Positions 51,937 to 61,506 are shown, counted from the stretch's first letter. The stretch is DNA of 64,000 nucleotides from Endoryza sp044226045 (GCA_044226045.1 JBGAHR010000010.1:1-64000); one strand, 5' to 3'. The notes: a model not told the origin generated them from the letters alone. Program-made: numbers and translations.

Positions 51937-54555
51937 TTAAACAGGGTTGGATGACTGACCCTTCCAGTTGATCTTCTTCACCTCGATGTTGCCCTTCGAT
52001 ACCTGCAGCGTTATTTTTCCGGCTTTGTTTGTTACCGTACCGAATCCGGTTGCGGTCGAAATAAAGCAAACAAAATCACCGATGCGAGAATTTATATAGA
52101 GCGTTTTTTCCACCGCATCATAACGAAGACCTGTTAGCGCCTGTAGATAACCATAACTCGACAGCGCCCGTGCATACCAATGACCACACTCATACTCGTT
52201 AAAAGGATTTCTCACTTTTCCATCATACCGGTTGCGGCTGGCTCTTACAATATCGAGTCCTTCTTTGACATGTCCGGACAGCATCAGGTGTGAGGCGACC
52301 TGGTGTTCGATTCCTGTCCATACCTCGTCGCTGTACACGAATGGCAGGGAAAGCTTGCCTCCCTTCGGCCAGCTGCAGAGGAGCAGGCCGCCTTCATCAC
52401 CCAGTGCATAGGAGGGTCGTTGAGGATTCGCATGTTCGCTGAGGTTAGTTTTCAGATTGTATTTATGAACCGCTTTCAGGTGACTGCTTATTTGGCGGGG
52501 ATCGACCGGATCGGGCAATCCGCATAGGCGGGCGATCCAGGCGCCCAGAACACCATCAGACAAACAGCCTTTTCCATATTGGTATTTGGGTCCCTCTTTT
52601 TCCAGTAATGCTCTCGCCTCTTTGGAATATTCTCCACCGAACGATTGCGCGGTGGCGGGATTCTGTGCCTGTAAACCGGTGAATTGAATTTTTTGGTAGA
52701 AGTATTCACCATCATACAGTTCTTTCTCCATAAACTCTTTTCCCTTCTGTTGCAATACCCGATAGAAAGCGGTATCGCGTTGTAAATGGTTTCCCATTCG
52801 AATCACCGCTTCCAGGGCTCCGAGATAAAAACTGCCGTGCATGCCATCGGGCCCCCAGAATTCAATATCGTAGGTGTTGTGATGTGGTTCTTCTATCACG
52901 CCCTTGTGTTTGGGATCCCAGGTCTGAATGCAATAATCCATGCTCTTCTGAACCATGGGGAATATCTTCCGCATCCATTCGTGATCGCCACTGATCCTCC
53001 ATTCGCGATACACTTTCATGATTCCGCCCAGTTGCCCATCTGCTGCGGCATGAAACTCGTGGGTATTGGGTTGAATGGGCAGGTTGGCCCTGAAATTCTG
53101 ATGACCCTTTTCATCCTGGTTCTCGCAAAATTCTGTAGCCCGAAGTGATCTTTCCAGGTTGGGAAAAAGATGAGCGATGGCTTGTGCGTAATTCCAAACA
53201 TGCGTGCAGGTGCCATGACAACATCCCCAGGTATCACCACAGCCTTCCCAGTTCCACAACCTGCCATCGTATTGCCGCATGACCGTCGGCGATTTCAGAA
53301 TGGAAAGATTGCAGGCAATGGCTTCCATCACTTCCGCAGGCAAACTGCTTTTATAAAAAGCATCTGTAAACAGCGTTGACTGTTGTTTTAGTTCGTTGTA
53401 ATGAGCTGACCAGTATTCGGTCACTTCAACGATATCTTTAAACCGGGAGCTGTACCAGGGCTTATAATATTTATTGTTGAAATCATGATCATATGGATCG
53501 AGTCCAATATCGGCAGGAGAGTTACAGCAACCTGAGGCCGGATCGCAATCCTGTTTGCTTTTTCCAATACCGCCGAAACTGAGATCGCTCTCAGGGGTAT
53601 ACCAGGCAAACAAAACCTGGATGGTTTTACTGGCTCCGGGTTTCAGGATCATGGGTACATACAATGAAGCGCCCGGTGCATTTTTTTCTACCGGATCATT
53701 CTGAACCGGTGTTCCTTCCTTTACCCGGTTCCAGGCCATCGTTAACGGATCCCACCAGCCGCCTCTGAACCAGCAATGATCAACGATCGTTCCGGCATCG
53801 GTTGTCCATATCGCGAAATCAGAGGGTAACAATTTTTCTTTGGTTCCTTTTTCTTTCAGCACAAATCCATTCTTCAAGGGCGCAATGCTGTTGTCTCCTT
53901 TGTCGATCGCCAGAAATTGGCGGGCATTAAAGGAAAAAACCGCTTCCTGTGTTTGCGCGGAGGTATTGGTAAACCGGTATTCGATTGCGCCAACGGGCAT
54001 CCCGGAATTGTTTTCATCCCCGGGAATAAAAGGACTCCATCCTGTTAGTTTTACGGCAAGGGGGATGTCTTTATCGCTGATATCAATAGTGGCAAACGGA
54101 AATCGCGTAAGAAATCGGGCTTCATGAAAATGGGGCAGACCCGTTGTTGCCCCTCCGGCGCCATTACCGGCATTGCTGAAACCAAATTTTTTCCAGTCGG
54201 GCACGGGGCCTTCCAGTAATTTGGCGCCATTGGGAATTCCCTTTACACAGATCGCGGCGAAAAACCCGGGTTCATTAAACACTTCGGGCCGGTTGCGGAC
54301 AGAAACATGTGAAATCGCACCGGTGCCTTCCAGGCAAAACATCCCTGCACCTAGTCCACCGATCGGGAATGCCACCCGATTCAGATTGGCACCGGTATAA
54401 TAATCATTGTACTTCCTGGGCGATTTGTCAAAGGCCTCGTTGGGCGGGCTTTGTTTGCCGGGAGTGGCGGCCAGGCTGGTGTCGATCATGGCTGCAGATA
54501 CTCCACCAACAGCCAGATTTTTCAGAAAGGAGCGACGGCCCTTGGGTTGACTCAT
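51937..54555 (-). CDS. GH116-family glycoside hydrolase (Tat-exported)
   Basis: An 872-residue protein. A twin-arginine signal (KGRRSFLKNLAVGG) is followed by the N-terminal beta-sandwich (GBA2_N-like), with NRVAFPIGGLGAGMFCLEG, and the alpha/alpha-barrel catalytic domain with THVWNYAQAIAHLFPNLER and HNTYDIEFWGPDGMHGSFYL. Family GH116 includes beta-glucosidases, beta-xylosidases and glucosylceramidase. The preferred glycan is unknown. The ATG at 54555 puts the Tat motif at the N-terminus; earlier in-frame ATGs exist. Neighbouring Gfo/Idh/MocA oxidoreductase 31 bp downstream suggests an exported two-step sugar pathway. Confidence 0.85.
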   Translation of the reverse strand: MSQPKGRRSFLKNLAVGGVSAAMIDTSLAATPGKQSPPNEAFDKSPRKYNDYYTGANLNRVAFPIGGLGAGMFCLEGTGAISHVSVRNRPEVFNEPGFFAAICVKGIPNGAKLLEGPVPDWKKFGFSNAGNGAGGATTGLPHFHEARFLTRFPFATIDISDKDIPLAVKLTGWSPFIPGDENNSGMPVGAIEYRFTNTSAQTQEAVFSFNARQFLAIDKGDNSIAPLKNGFVLKEKGTKEKLLPSDFAIWTTDAGTIVDHCWFRGGWWDPLTMAWNRVKEGTPVQNDPVEKNAPGASLYVPMILKPGASKTIQVLFAWYTPESDLSFGGIGKSKQDCDPASGCCNSPADIGLDPYDHDFNNKYYKPWYSSRFKDIVEVTEYWSAHYNELKQQSTLFTDAFYKSSLPAEVMEAIACNLSILKSPTVMRQYDGRLWNWEGCGDTWGCCHGTCTHVWNYAQAIAHLFPNLERSLRATEFCENQDEKGHQNFRANLPIQPNTHEFHAAADGQLGGIMKVYREWRISGDHEWMRKIFPMVQKSMDYCIQTWDPKHKGVIEEPHHNTYDIEFWGPDGMHGSFYLGALEAVIRMGNHLQRDTAFYRVLQQKGKEFMEKELYDGEYFYQKIQFTGLQAQNPATAQSFGGEYSKEARALLEKEGPKYQYGKGCLSDGVLGAWIARLCGLPDPVDPRQISSHLKAVHKYNLKTNLSEHANPQRPSYALGDEGGLLLCSWPKGGKLSLPFVYSDEVWTGIEHQVASHLMLSGHVKEGLDIVRASRNRYDGKVRNPFNEYECGHWYARALSSYGYLQALTGLRYDAVEKTLYINSRIGDFVCFISTATGFGTVTNKAGKITLQVSKGNIEVKKINWKGQSSNPV

Positions 54556-54744
54556 AGCAGGAAATTTCATCAATGTAATAAATAAGCGCCAATGGCCCAT
54601 CGGGAATCGGCCGGATTTTCCCTTCATTTCCAGGAGTCTGTGGCTATCAATGACGCAATAACCCTCTTTAGGTGAACAGTTGGTAGTAATTGATCATCAT
54701 ATAGTCAGAACCCTTAATTTTACACCCTTATTTTAAAACCGACT

Positions 54745-55725
54745 ATGCCGCAGGATAAAAACCGACAATTTCTTGATTTTGAGAAGCCGATCAAAGATAT
54801 GTTCGACGATATTGAGAAGCAGAAAGCATCGGCAGAAAAGAATCCCAAGGTTGATTATAGCGTACCGATTCAACAATTGGAAGCTGCCATAATCGAAAAA
54901 CGTAAGGAGATCACCCGCAACCTTACGCCCTGGCAGCGCGTGCAGTTGAGTCGTCATCCGGATCGCCCCTACACACAGAAGTACATTGAGAAAATATTCA
55001 CCGATTTCGTAGAGCTGTTTGGCGACCGGAATGTGAAAGACGATAAAGCCATGATTGGTGGTTTGGCCTCCCTCGATGGACAAACTGTAATGGTGATCGG
55101 TCACCAGAAAGGCATCAATACCAAAATGCGCCAGTTGAGAAATTTTGGTATGGCCAATCCGGAAGGATATCGCAAAGCACTCCGCCTGATGAAAATGGCA
55201 GAGAAATTCAACAAGCCTGTTATCACTTTCATCGATACTCCCGGTGCTTATCCCGGAATGGAAGCGGAAGAACGTGGACAGGGAGAAGCCATTGCCCGCA
55301 ATATTTACGAAATGATGCGCCTCAAGGTGCCGGTTATTTGTGTAATCATTGGAGAAGGAGCTTCCGGCGGTGCATTGGGAATTGGAGTGGGTGATCGCGT
55401 GTTCATGCTTGAAAACTCCTGGTACACCGTTATCTCCCCGGAGAACTGTAGCTCCATACTTTGGCGTAGCTGGGATCAGAAAGAAAAAGCAGCCGAGCAA
55501 CTCAAGCTCACTGCCGATAATATGTTCAATTTTGGTTTGATCGATCAGATCATTCCCGAACCGATTGGGGGCGCTCACTGGAACTACAGCGAAGCCGCTT
55601 CCCTGCTTAAACCTTACCTGATTAATACCATTGCAGAACTTCAACAGTTCGATCCCGAAGAACGCGTACGAAAACGGATTGAGAAGTTTGGCAAGATGGG
55701 ATTCTGGAATGAAGTCAGCGTATAA
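54745..55725 (+). CDS. accA: Acetyl-CoA carboxylase carboxyltransferase subunit alpha
   Basis: A 326-residue subunit of the heteromeric acetyl-CoA carboxylase, which makes malonyl-CoA for fatty acid synthesis. The ClpP-like crotonase fold shows FGMANPEGYRKALRLMKMAE, ITFIDTPGAYPGMEAEERGQ, EGASGGALGIGVGDRVFMLE and the oxyanion-type SPENCSSILWR segment. The N-terminal helical part fits AccA. The length is normal (about 320). accD and the biotin carboxylase genes are not in the window. It stands alone, 112 bp before dapA. Confidence 0.96.
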   Translation: MPQDKNRQFLDFEKPIKDMFDDIEKQKASAEKNPKVDYSVPIQQLEAAIIEKRKEITRNLTPWQRVQLSRHPDRPYTQKYIEKIFTDFVELFGDRNVKDDKAMIGGLASLDGQTVMVIGHQKGINTKMRQLRNFGMANPEGYRKALRLMKMAEKFNKPVITFIDTPGAYPGMEAEERGQGEAIARNIYEMMRLKVPVICVIIGEGASGGALGIGVGDRVFMLENSWYTVISPENCSSILWRSWDQKEKAAEQLKLTADNMFNFGLIDQIIPEPIGGAHWNYSEAASLLKPYLINTIAELQQFDPEERVRKRIEKFGKMGFWNEVSV

Positions 55726-55837
55726 TCGTTAAACACTGTTATTACGTCGTTTCATTTCCCGATCCTTGCGGACTTCCCGGGACAAACTCTCCATTTACAA
55801 CCAGATTCAATCAGGAAGCTTTAAAAAACCAACTATA

Positions 55838-56719
55838 ATGTCTCTCCAAAAAATATTACGCGGAACCGGTGTGGCGCTGGTTACACCTTTTAAATCAAAT
55901 GATGAAGTAGACCTGGCAGCGCTGGGTAAAGTAATTGATCATGTCATCAAAGGCGGAGTGGAATACATCGTTACCCTGGGTACCACCGGTGAAACGCCCA
56001 CTTTGTCGAAAGAAGAAAAAATTGCGATCATCCAGTTTACCTGCGAAAAAATTTCCGGTCGGGTGCCGGTAGTCGTGGGAGTGGGTGGTAACGATACACA
56101 TTCGCTGATCAAAGATCTCGAAACATTTCCCCTGGATAAAGCAGTGGCGGTATTGAGCGCAAGCCCTTATTACAACAAACCCTCACAGGAAGGATTGTTC
56201 CAGCATTACAAAGCGCTGGCCGCGGCCTCTCCCAAGCCATTATTATTATACAATGTTCCCGGCAGAACAGGAAGAAACCTCAGCGCCGAAACGACACTCC
56301 GGTTGGCCAATGAGGTAAAGAATATTGCAGGTATCAAAGAAGCCAGCGGAGACATGGGACAATGTATGCAGATATTAAAAAACAAACCCCGCCAGTTTAT
56401 GGTGGTCAGTGGCGATGATGCACTCGTGTTGCCGCAGATTGCCTGTGGTATGGAAGGCGTGATCAGCGTGGCTGCGAATGCATTCCCCAAAAAGTTCTCT
56501 GAAATGGTTCGCCAGTGCCTGGCCGGTGATTTCGCCAAAGGAAAAAAACTGAATGATGAATTGATGGAAGCATACGATCTGATGTTTGCTGAAAACAACC
56601 CGGCCGGTGTGAAAGCCTTCATGACAGAAATGGGTTTGCTGAAGAATCACCTCCGTCTGCCAATGGTTCCGCTTAGTGAAGGATACCATCAGAAAGTTAA
56701 AGCCTACCTGAAAAAGTAA
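55838..56719 (+). CDS. dapA: 4-hydroxy-tetrahydrodipicolinate synthase
   Basis: A 293-residue class I aldolase-type enzyme that condenses pyruvate and aspartate semialdehyde, the first committed step of lysine and diaminopimelate synthesis. The Schiff-base lysine is K167 in IAGIKEASGD, the catalytic tyrosine is Y138 in LLLYNVPGRTGRN, the substrate-loop T49-T50 lie in TLGTTGETPTL, and R144 follows. The length is typical (292). ATG 55838 gives the family start MSLQKILRGTGVALVTP. A terminator follows at 56750. Confidence 0.96.
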   Translation: MSLQKILRGTGVALVTPFKSNDEVDLAALGKVIDHVIKGGVEYIVTLGTTGETPTLSKEEKIAIIQFTCEKISGRVPVVVGVGGNDTHSLIKDLETFPLDKAVAVLSASPYYNKPSQEGLFQHYKALAAASPKPLLLYNVPGRTGRNLSAETTLRLANEVKNIAGIKEASGDMGQCMQILKNKPRQFMVVSGDDALVLPQIACGMEGVISVAANAFPKKFSEMVRQCLAGDFAKGKKLNDELMEAYDLMFAENNPAGVKAFMTEMGLLKNHLRLPMVPLSEGYHQKVKAYLKK

Positions 56720-56749
56720 GCAGTAATTCAAGTAACGTTATTGAATACG

Positions 56750-56796
56750 AATCCCCGGCCTGCAGCGCAATGATGACAGACCGGGGATTTTTTATT
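56750..56796 (+). terminator. Terminator of dapA
   Basis: AATCCCCGG (56750-56758) pairs with CCGGGGATT (56781-56789), and a TTTTATT run follows on the plus strand. The loop of 22 nt is rather large. It sits 31 bp after the dapA stop and just before the convergent TlpA-like gene ends at 56807. Confidence 0.75.
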
Positions 56797-56806
56797 GAGA
56801 TTCTTT

Positions 56807-58000
56807 TCAGGATTTTCCAAATAGAGAGGTCAGCAGTTGATCCAGCGGACCTTCTTCCTCTCCGAATCTTCCAATAATTTTTCCATCCCGATCGATCAGG
56901 ATCTTGGTAGGGAGGGAATGTATCCCGAACAGCTCACTGATGTCGTTGGGATTGTCTTCTCCCTTGCGGATCTTGTCCCAATCCAATCCTCTCAATACAT
57001 GCAGCCAGGGCAGTCCGTCTTTATCTACTGCTTTTTTCCAGGCATCCGGGTTGCTGTCATCATCAGATACGCCAATGAACTCAATGCCTTTGTCTTTGTA
57101 CCGGGTATACAGCTCTTTCAGGTGGGGATTGCCTTTTCGGCAGGGTACACACCAGCTTGCCCAGAAATCCAGCAGGACGTATTTCCCTTTGAAATCCGAT
57201 AATTTGATGTTGTCGCCCGTAATGGTTTTGGCCGCGAAATCCTTTGCGATGCTCCCTGGTGAACCGGCTTTCAGCTTGGCGTATTCTTTTTCCAGCAACT
57301 TCCCGTCTGCGCTGTTGCGAACGGTTGGGCTCATGCGATTCAGATAAGACAACAGGGTATCGGCCGACATATCGCTGACATGAAATCTCAGTTCGTGTGC
57401 GGTAACAAAAGATTGCGGGTATTGGTGAAAGAAATCGAGTTGTATTTTCACGATCTCTTCCCGGAAAGGATCCATGCTGTTTCGGATCTCTTCCAGGATG
57501 GCTTTCAGGGAATCCAGTTGGCGCTCAGTAGCCCCTTTCTTTCTCATGGAGATGAATTCCTGGTTTTTCGCTTCGTATTTTTTAGAGATGGGCTCGATCT
57601 TTTTATAGACAGGGGCCAGTCTTTTTTGCATTTCCCGGTTCTCTATATCAGACTTCGATCCCGTCAGCTGGTAATCCTGGAAGTTGGAAGCATTAAGTCG
57701 AATGGATTGTTTGCCCGGCTCGAAGTACACCGTCACCGCCCGTGCATCCTGGCTATAGGCATTCGGATACGTTGACAGCGTGGCCAGTGAAACCTGGTCG
57801 ATGGATGCGTGGTACACAAAGCGATTTTTTTCCACCGGCAGGCTGTCTCTTATCCAAACTCCTTTACTGTTTGTAAAGGCCAGGTATATTTTGGCAGGGG
57901 CCTGACCGCTGAACTCACCCGACAGATCAAAAGTGGAGGCAGACTGGGAATAGGCCCGAACAGACAGGCTGATCGCCAGGAAGAACAGTACATTTTTCAT
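56807..58000 (-). CDS. TlpA/ResA-like thioredoxin with DUF4369 domain
   Basis: A 397-residue periplasmic or outer-membrane-facing protein. A signal peptide (FFLAISLSVRAYSQ) is followed by a beta-rich DUF4369 domain (about 22-115) and a helical linker (about 120-245). The thioredoxin-like domain has the active site C284-V-P-C287 in FWASWCVPCRKG and IEFIGVSDDDSN. It is probably a thiol-disulfide reductase of the periplasm; this Bacteroidota family sometimes acts in haem or cytochrome handling, but nothing here proves it. Single gene, 48 bp after the RNase Z gene on the same strand. Confidence 0.92.
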   Translation of the reverse strand: MKNVLFFLAISLSVRAYSQSASTFDLSGEFSGQAPAKIYLAFTNSKGVWIRDSLPVEKNRFVYHASIDQVSLATLSTYPNAYSQDARAVTVYFEPGKQSIRLNASNFQDYQLTGSKSDIENREMQKRLAPVYKKIEPISKKYEAKNQEFISMRKKGATERQLDSLKAILEEIRNSMDPFREEIVKIQLDFFHQYPQSFVTAHELRFHVSDMSADTLLSYLNRMSPTVRNSADGKLLEKEYAKLKAGSPGSIAKDFAAKTITGDNIKLSDFKGKYVLLDFWASWCVPCRKGNPHLKELYTRYKDKGIEFIGVSDDDSNPDAWKKAVDKDGLPWLHVLRGLDWDKIRKGEDNPNDISELFGIHSLPTKILIDRDGKIIGRFGEEEGPLDQLLTSLFGKS

Positions 58001-58048
58001 TGCTGAATGTTTTTGAAACGGCGGGTAAATAAAGGTAGGAATTTAAGC

Positions 58049-58951
58049 CTATACTTTATAAGTAACACCTTCGATAGCCAGGCTGGTATTGGGGAACACC
58101 TCTTTCGCCTCCTGCTCAAATATGTCTATTTTATCGTATTTGCTACTGAAATGTCCGATCAACAATTTCTTCACTTCGCTTTTCAATGCGATGGTGGCCG
58201 CCTGCACGGTAGTAGCATGAAAACGGGCAGCGGCTCTTTCGGATAGTTCTTTCAGATAGGTTGTTTCATGGTAAAGCAGGTCTACACCCTTTACTACTTC
58301 AATCAGTTCCTCATCATAAATGGTATCGGCGCAAAAAGCGTATGACTTGGGCCTGGGGGCCGGTTCTGTCACCCATTCATTTTGTATGATCTCTCCGCTT
58401 TTGGTTGTATAGTTTTCCCCCCATTTCAAACGATCGTAAAAGGAAGCCGGCACCTGGTATTGAACCGCTTTTTCCGGATTGATCCGGCGGGGTGGCTTAA
58501 TCTGTTCAAATTTGAATCCGAAGCAGGGGATGCGATGTTTGGTGGGAAAGCAACTTACCTGCAGCCGGTCTGTTTTAAACAACACCGCCGCTCCGGTGAG
58601 CGGATGGAAGTGAATGGTATAGGGAAGCCTCGATTGAGCCGCTTCGAATTGCATGTCCAGCATTTTCTTCACGGGCTCGGGGGCATAGAGGTGAAGATCC
58701 TGTTCGCGGTTGAGCAGTCCCATGCTATTCAGAAAGCCCGGTAAACCGAAATAGTGATCGCCATGCAGATGAGATATAAAGATGTGATTGATCCGTCCCC
58801 AACGGATCTTGTAGCGAACAAGCTGCATCTGGGTTCCTTCTCCACAATCTACCAGGAAGAGTTGATCATCCAGGGTAACCACTTGTGAGGTGGGATGTCG
58901 ATCAAAAGCCGGTAACGCCGAATTATTGCCAAGTATGGTAACGCCAAGCAT
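58049..58951 (-). CDS. rnz: Ribonuclease Z
   Basis: A 300-residue metallo-beta-lactamase-fold endonuclease that cuts the 3' trailer of tRNA precursors. Zinc ligands H61, H63, D65 and H66 lie in FISHLHGDHYFGLPG, with further ones at H134-x-x-P-C region (KHRIPCFGFKF), ADTIYDEEL and GHFSSKYD. The exosite-type insertion is the short bacterial form. As tRNA genes here lack an encoded CCA end (see tRNA-Asp), the enzyme is needed for their maturation. It probably shares its mRNA with the TlpA-like gene downstream. Confidence 0.94.
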   Translation of the reverse strand: MLGVTILGNNSALPAFDRHPTSQVVTLDDQLFLVDCGEGTQMQLVRYKIRWGRINHIFISHLHGDHYFGLPGFLNSMGLLNREQDLHLYAPEPVKKMLDMQFEAAQSRLPYTIHFHPLTGAAVLFKTDRLQVSCFPTKHRIPCFGFKFEQIKPPRRINPEKAVQYQVPASFYDRLKWGENYTTKSGEIIQNEWVTEPAPRPKSYAFCADTIYDEELIEVVKGVDLLYHETTYLKELSERAAARFHATTVQAATIALKSEVKKLLIGHFSSKYDKIDIFEQEAKEVFPNTSLAIEGVTYKV

Positions 58952-59003
58952 CTGCTGTTAGTAAAGGATAAGATTCACTATATCGGCAAGTTAGGAAATT
59001 TAA

Positions 59004-59642
59004 TCACTGGTTCTTAAAATCTCCGCGTTTCCATGCTTTAATGAATTCATTCCAGGCAAACGGGTTGAAGATATTCTGGGGGGGCGCCTGTCCGTAATAA
59101 TAATACCGACGGGCATTATTATTCAACATAATATTCGAATTCTCCCTGCCATCCGTCGGCAGTCCTTTGGCCAGTATGCGTCTTTTACCGGCTTCCGTAT
59201 TTTTTCGGGCGATTTCGTAGTCGTCATCCGGGATGTCCACATTTACGAAGTCTCTTTCGAACTGTTCGCGGGTGGGTCTTGGACGAATGATTGTGACCGG
59301 CAGATACTGGGTATCCTTAACCATCAGTTGAATAAGGGTATGTTGGTTGCCTTCCAGGCTACGGGAAATTTCCACTGTTTTGGGCTTGAATCCGATGGAG
59401 GTAAACTCTATTTTGTCCCCCTTCAATACTACGATGGTGAACACCCCCTGTTCGTTGGTGAAGGTACCCTGGTTTCGGCCTACCACTTTAACGGTCACGG
59501 CCGGGATACCCATTAGACTATCGGCAGTCATCACCAATCCATTCAATTGAATGACTGAATCTTTCAGTTTTTCGAACTGGGCCTTTGATGCGATGGGGGC
59601 TATGAGAATCAACAGTAAACAAAAAAGTAGCATTCTTTTCAT
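59004..59642 (-). CDS. Carboxypeptidase-regulatory-like domain protein
   Basis: A 212-residue secreted protein. The signal peptide (LLFCLLLILIAPIASKAQ) leads to one CarboxypepD_reg-like domain at about 29-105 (IQLNGLVMTADSLMGIPAVT and GVFTIVVLKGDKIEFTSIGF), the same fold found at the N-terminus of SusC proteins. A tail of about 100 residues has no recognised domain. The family is abundant in Bacteroidota and not characterised alone. The ATG at 59642 fits the signal peptide; an ATG three codons upstream is possible. Confidence 0.82.
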   Translation of the reverse strand: MKRMLLFCLLLILIAPIASKAQFEKLKDSVIQLNGLVMTADSLMGIPAVTVKVVGRNQGTFTNEQGVFTIVVLKGDKIEFTSIGFKPKTVEISRSLEGNQHTLIQLMVKDTQYLPVTIIRPRPTREQFERDFVNVDIPDDDYEIARKNTEAGKRRILAKGLPTDGRENSNIMLNNNARRYYYYGQAPPQNIFNPFAWNEFIKAWKRGDFKNQ

Positions 59643-59702
59643 CGTGACCAAATATACAGGATAGATTCAAAATTGTTTCAACAAAATCCACCGGGCAATG
59701 GT

Positions 59703-59710
59703 TAATTTTG
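59703..59710 (+). promoter_or_regulatory. Probable -7 box of the mrp gene
   Basis: TAATTTTG fits the Bacteroidota -7 consensus TAnnTTTG exactly, 37 bp before the start codon at 59747. A TTTC at 59676-59679, 23 bp upstream, could be a weak -33 element. Confidence 0.45.
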
Positions 59711-59746
59711 CCTTGCAAATGAATCTTTAACAAAACAGTTACACAG

Positions 59747-60844
59747 ATGACCAGCGAGCAGATTTTAAGTGCGTTGAGTAATGTTCAGGAACCCGACCTG
59801 GGGAAAGACATTGTATCCTTAAACATGGTAAAAGACATCGCCATAAATGATAAAAATGTATCCTTTACGGTGGTGCTCACCACACCAGCCTGTCCGATGA
59901 AGGATATGATCCGGAATGCCTGCGTAAATGCGGTGAAATTACTGGTAGACAAGCAGGCTGATGTAAAAGTGAATTTCACAGCCAATACCAGCTCCAATCG
60001 GAAAGACGGACAATCCTTGCTGCCGAATGTGAAAAATATCATTGCGGTGGTGAGTGGAAAAGGAGGGGTGGGGAAGAGTACGGTCTCTGCCAACCTGGCG
60101 ATAGCCCTGGCACAGGGTGGGGCAAAGGTCGGTCTGATGGACGCCGATATTTATGGTCCGAGTGTTCCCATCATGTTTGGGGTGCGCGACCAGCGACCCA
60201 TGATGATGGATCTCGGCCAGGAAAAAGGGATGATCGTTCCATTGGAAAAATACGGCATCAAACTGATGAGTATCGGGTTGCTGGTGGATGAAAAGAGCGC
60301 CATTGTGTGGAGAGGCCCCATGGCAAGCAGCGCCATCAGGCAATTCGTTACCGAGGTTTACTGGGATGAACTGGATTACCTGATCATCGACATGCCACCG
60401 GGTACCGGCGATATTCACCTGACGCTTGTGCAAACCGTACCCGTTACCGGCGTGGTAGTAGTTACTACGCCACAGGAAGTAGCCCTGGCCGATGCGAAAA
60501 AAGCCATTGCGATGTTTGGACAGGCACAGATCAAGGTTCCGATTATTGGAATGGTAGAGAACATGAGTTATTTCACACCCGCAGAATTGCCGGGAAACAA
60601 ATACTACATTTTCGGAAAAGAAGGAGGCAAAAAACTGGCCGATGAATATGAAATTCCTTTCCTCGGACAGATACCCCTCGTGCAATCCATCCGCGAAGGT
60701 GGTGATATGGGAGAACCAGCGATGGTGGGCGGAGAGGAAATAACCAAACAGGCATTTATTGACTTTGCGGCCAGCGCGGTTAGAAGTATTTCTATGCGTA
60801 ACGCCAATATGGCTGCCACCAAAGTACTCGAAGTGATGGTGTAA
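59747..60844 (+). CDS. Mrp/ApbC-type iron-sulfur carrier ATPase
   Basis: A 365-residue P-loop NTPase that helps move iron-sulfur clusters. The N-terminal MIP18/DUF59 domain (about 3-80) has LTTPACPMKDMIRNA. The MinD-like ATPase follows with a deviant Walker A VSGKGGVGKSTVSANLA (102-118), GLMDADIYGPSVPIMFG and WDELDYLIIDMPPGTGDIHL. The CxxC usually found after ENMSYF is absent; here the sequence is FTPAELPGNKYYIFGKEGG, a form I recall from other Bacteroidota. Iron-sulfur transfer may thus depend on the N-terminal cysteine. It is followed closely by a PaiB-like gene. Confidence 0.93.
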   Translation: MTSEQILSALSNVQEPDLGKDIVSLNMVKDIAINDKNVSFTVVLTTPACPMKDMIRNACVNAVKLLVDKQADVKVNFTANTSSNRKDGQSLLPNVKNIIAVVSGKGGVGKSTVSANLAIALAQGGAKVGLMDADIYGPSVPIMFGVRDQRPMMMDLGQEKGMIVPLEKYGIKLMSIGLLVDEKSAIVWRGPMASSAIRQFVTEVYWDELDYLIIDMPPGTGDIHLTLVQTVPVTGVVVVTTPQEVALADAKKAIAMFGQAQIKVPIIGMVENMSYFTPAELPGNKYYIFGKEGGKKLADEYEIPFLGQIPLVQSIREGGDMGEPAMVGGEEITKQAFIDFAASAVRSISMRNANMAATKVLEVMV

Positions 60845-60873
60845 CTGCCCAACAACCACAATTATCAAACAAT

Positions 60874-61506
60874 ATGTATCAGCTTCCCTATTTCACCGAA
60901 CAGGACAGCGATAAAGTGATCGAGTTCATGAAGAATCACCCTTTCGCTATCCTGACCGGTTGCCATGAAAACAGAACCGTTGCCACCCAGATCCCCCTGC
61001 TGCTGGAGGAAAGGGAAGGAAAATTATTCCTGCTGGGGCACATGATGAGAAAGCAGGATCATCACCTGACATTCGAAAAAAATCCGGAGACGCTCGTATT
61101 GTTTACCGGTCCGCATACCTATGTAAGCGCCACTCTTTACAGCAACCCCTCACAGGGAAGCACCTGGAATTACATGACGGTACATGCACGCGGCACTTTG
61201 CGGTTTACCGATGACAACGGGTTGGTGGATATCATGCGCCGGCTCACGTTGTTTTTCGAAGGCAACAATTCGGCATCTGCCACGGTCTTCGATAATCTAC
61301 CGGAAGAGTATACTCGAAAAATGATGAAGAGCATTGTCGGTTTTGAAATTGAAGTGAAGGAAATAAAGAACGTGTTCAAGCTGAGCCAGAACAGGGATGA
61401 AACCAGTTTTCACTCTATCGTGAAACACCTGGAAACTGGCGACCACGATTCGAGGGTGATTGCCGGTGAAATGAAGCAACGTGCTTCACAATTATTTAAT
61501 CAGTAG
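60874..61506 (+). CDS. PaiB-like FMN-binding split-barrel protein
   Basis: A 210-residue protein of the flavin-binding split-barrel type: MYQLPYFTEQDSDKVIEFMK at the start, HPFAILTGCHENRTVATQIP, then the FTGPHTYVSATLYSNPSQGS block, which is the PaiB signature, and NYMTVHARGTLRF. PaiB of Bacillus is a negative regulator of sporulation and degradative genes; the bacterial relatives bind FMN, but their role is unclear. It is 29 bp after the Mrp gene and 38 bp before a GDPD lipoprotein, in the same direction. Confidence 0.9.
   Translation: MYQLPYFTEQDSDKVIEFMKNHPFAILTGCHENRTVATQIPLLLEEREGKLFLLGHMMRKQDHHLTFEKNPETLVLFTGPHTYVSATLYSNPSQGSTWNYMTVHARGTLRFTDDNGLVDIMRRLTLFFEGNNSASATVFDNLPEEYTRKMMKSIVGFEIEVKEIKNVFKLSQNRDETSFHSIVKHLETGDHDSRVIAGEMKQRASQLFNQ

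Noticed and set aside
54733..55644. 303-codon antisense frame over accA
   Set aside because: accA is unmistakable on the plus strand; the antisense protein resembles nothing and begins inside the gene.
59939..60868. 309-codon antisense frame over the Mrp gene
   Set aside because: It is opposite a well-conserved ATPase gene and lacks any recognised domain.
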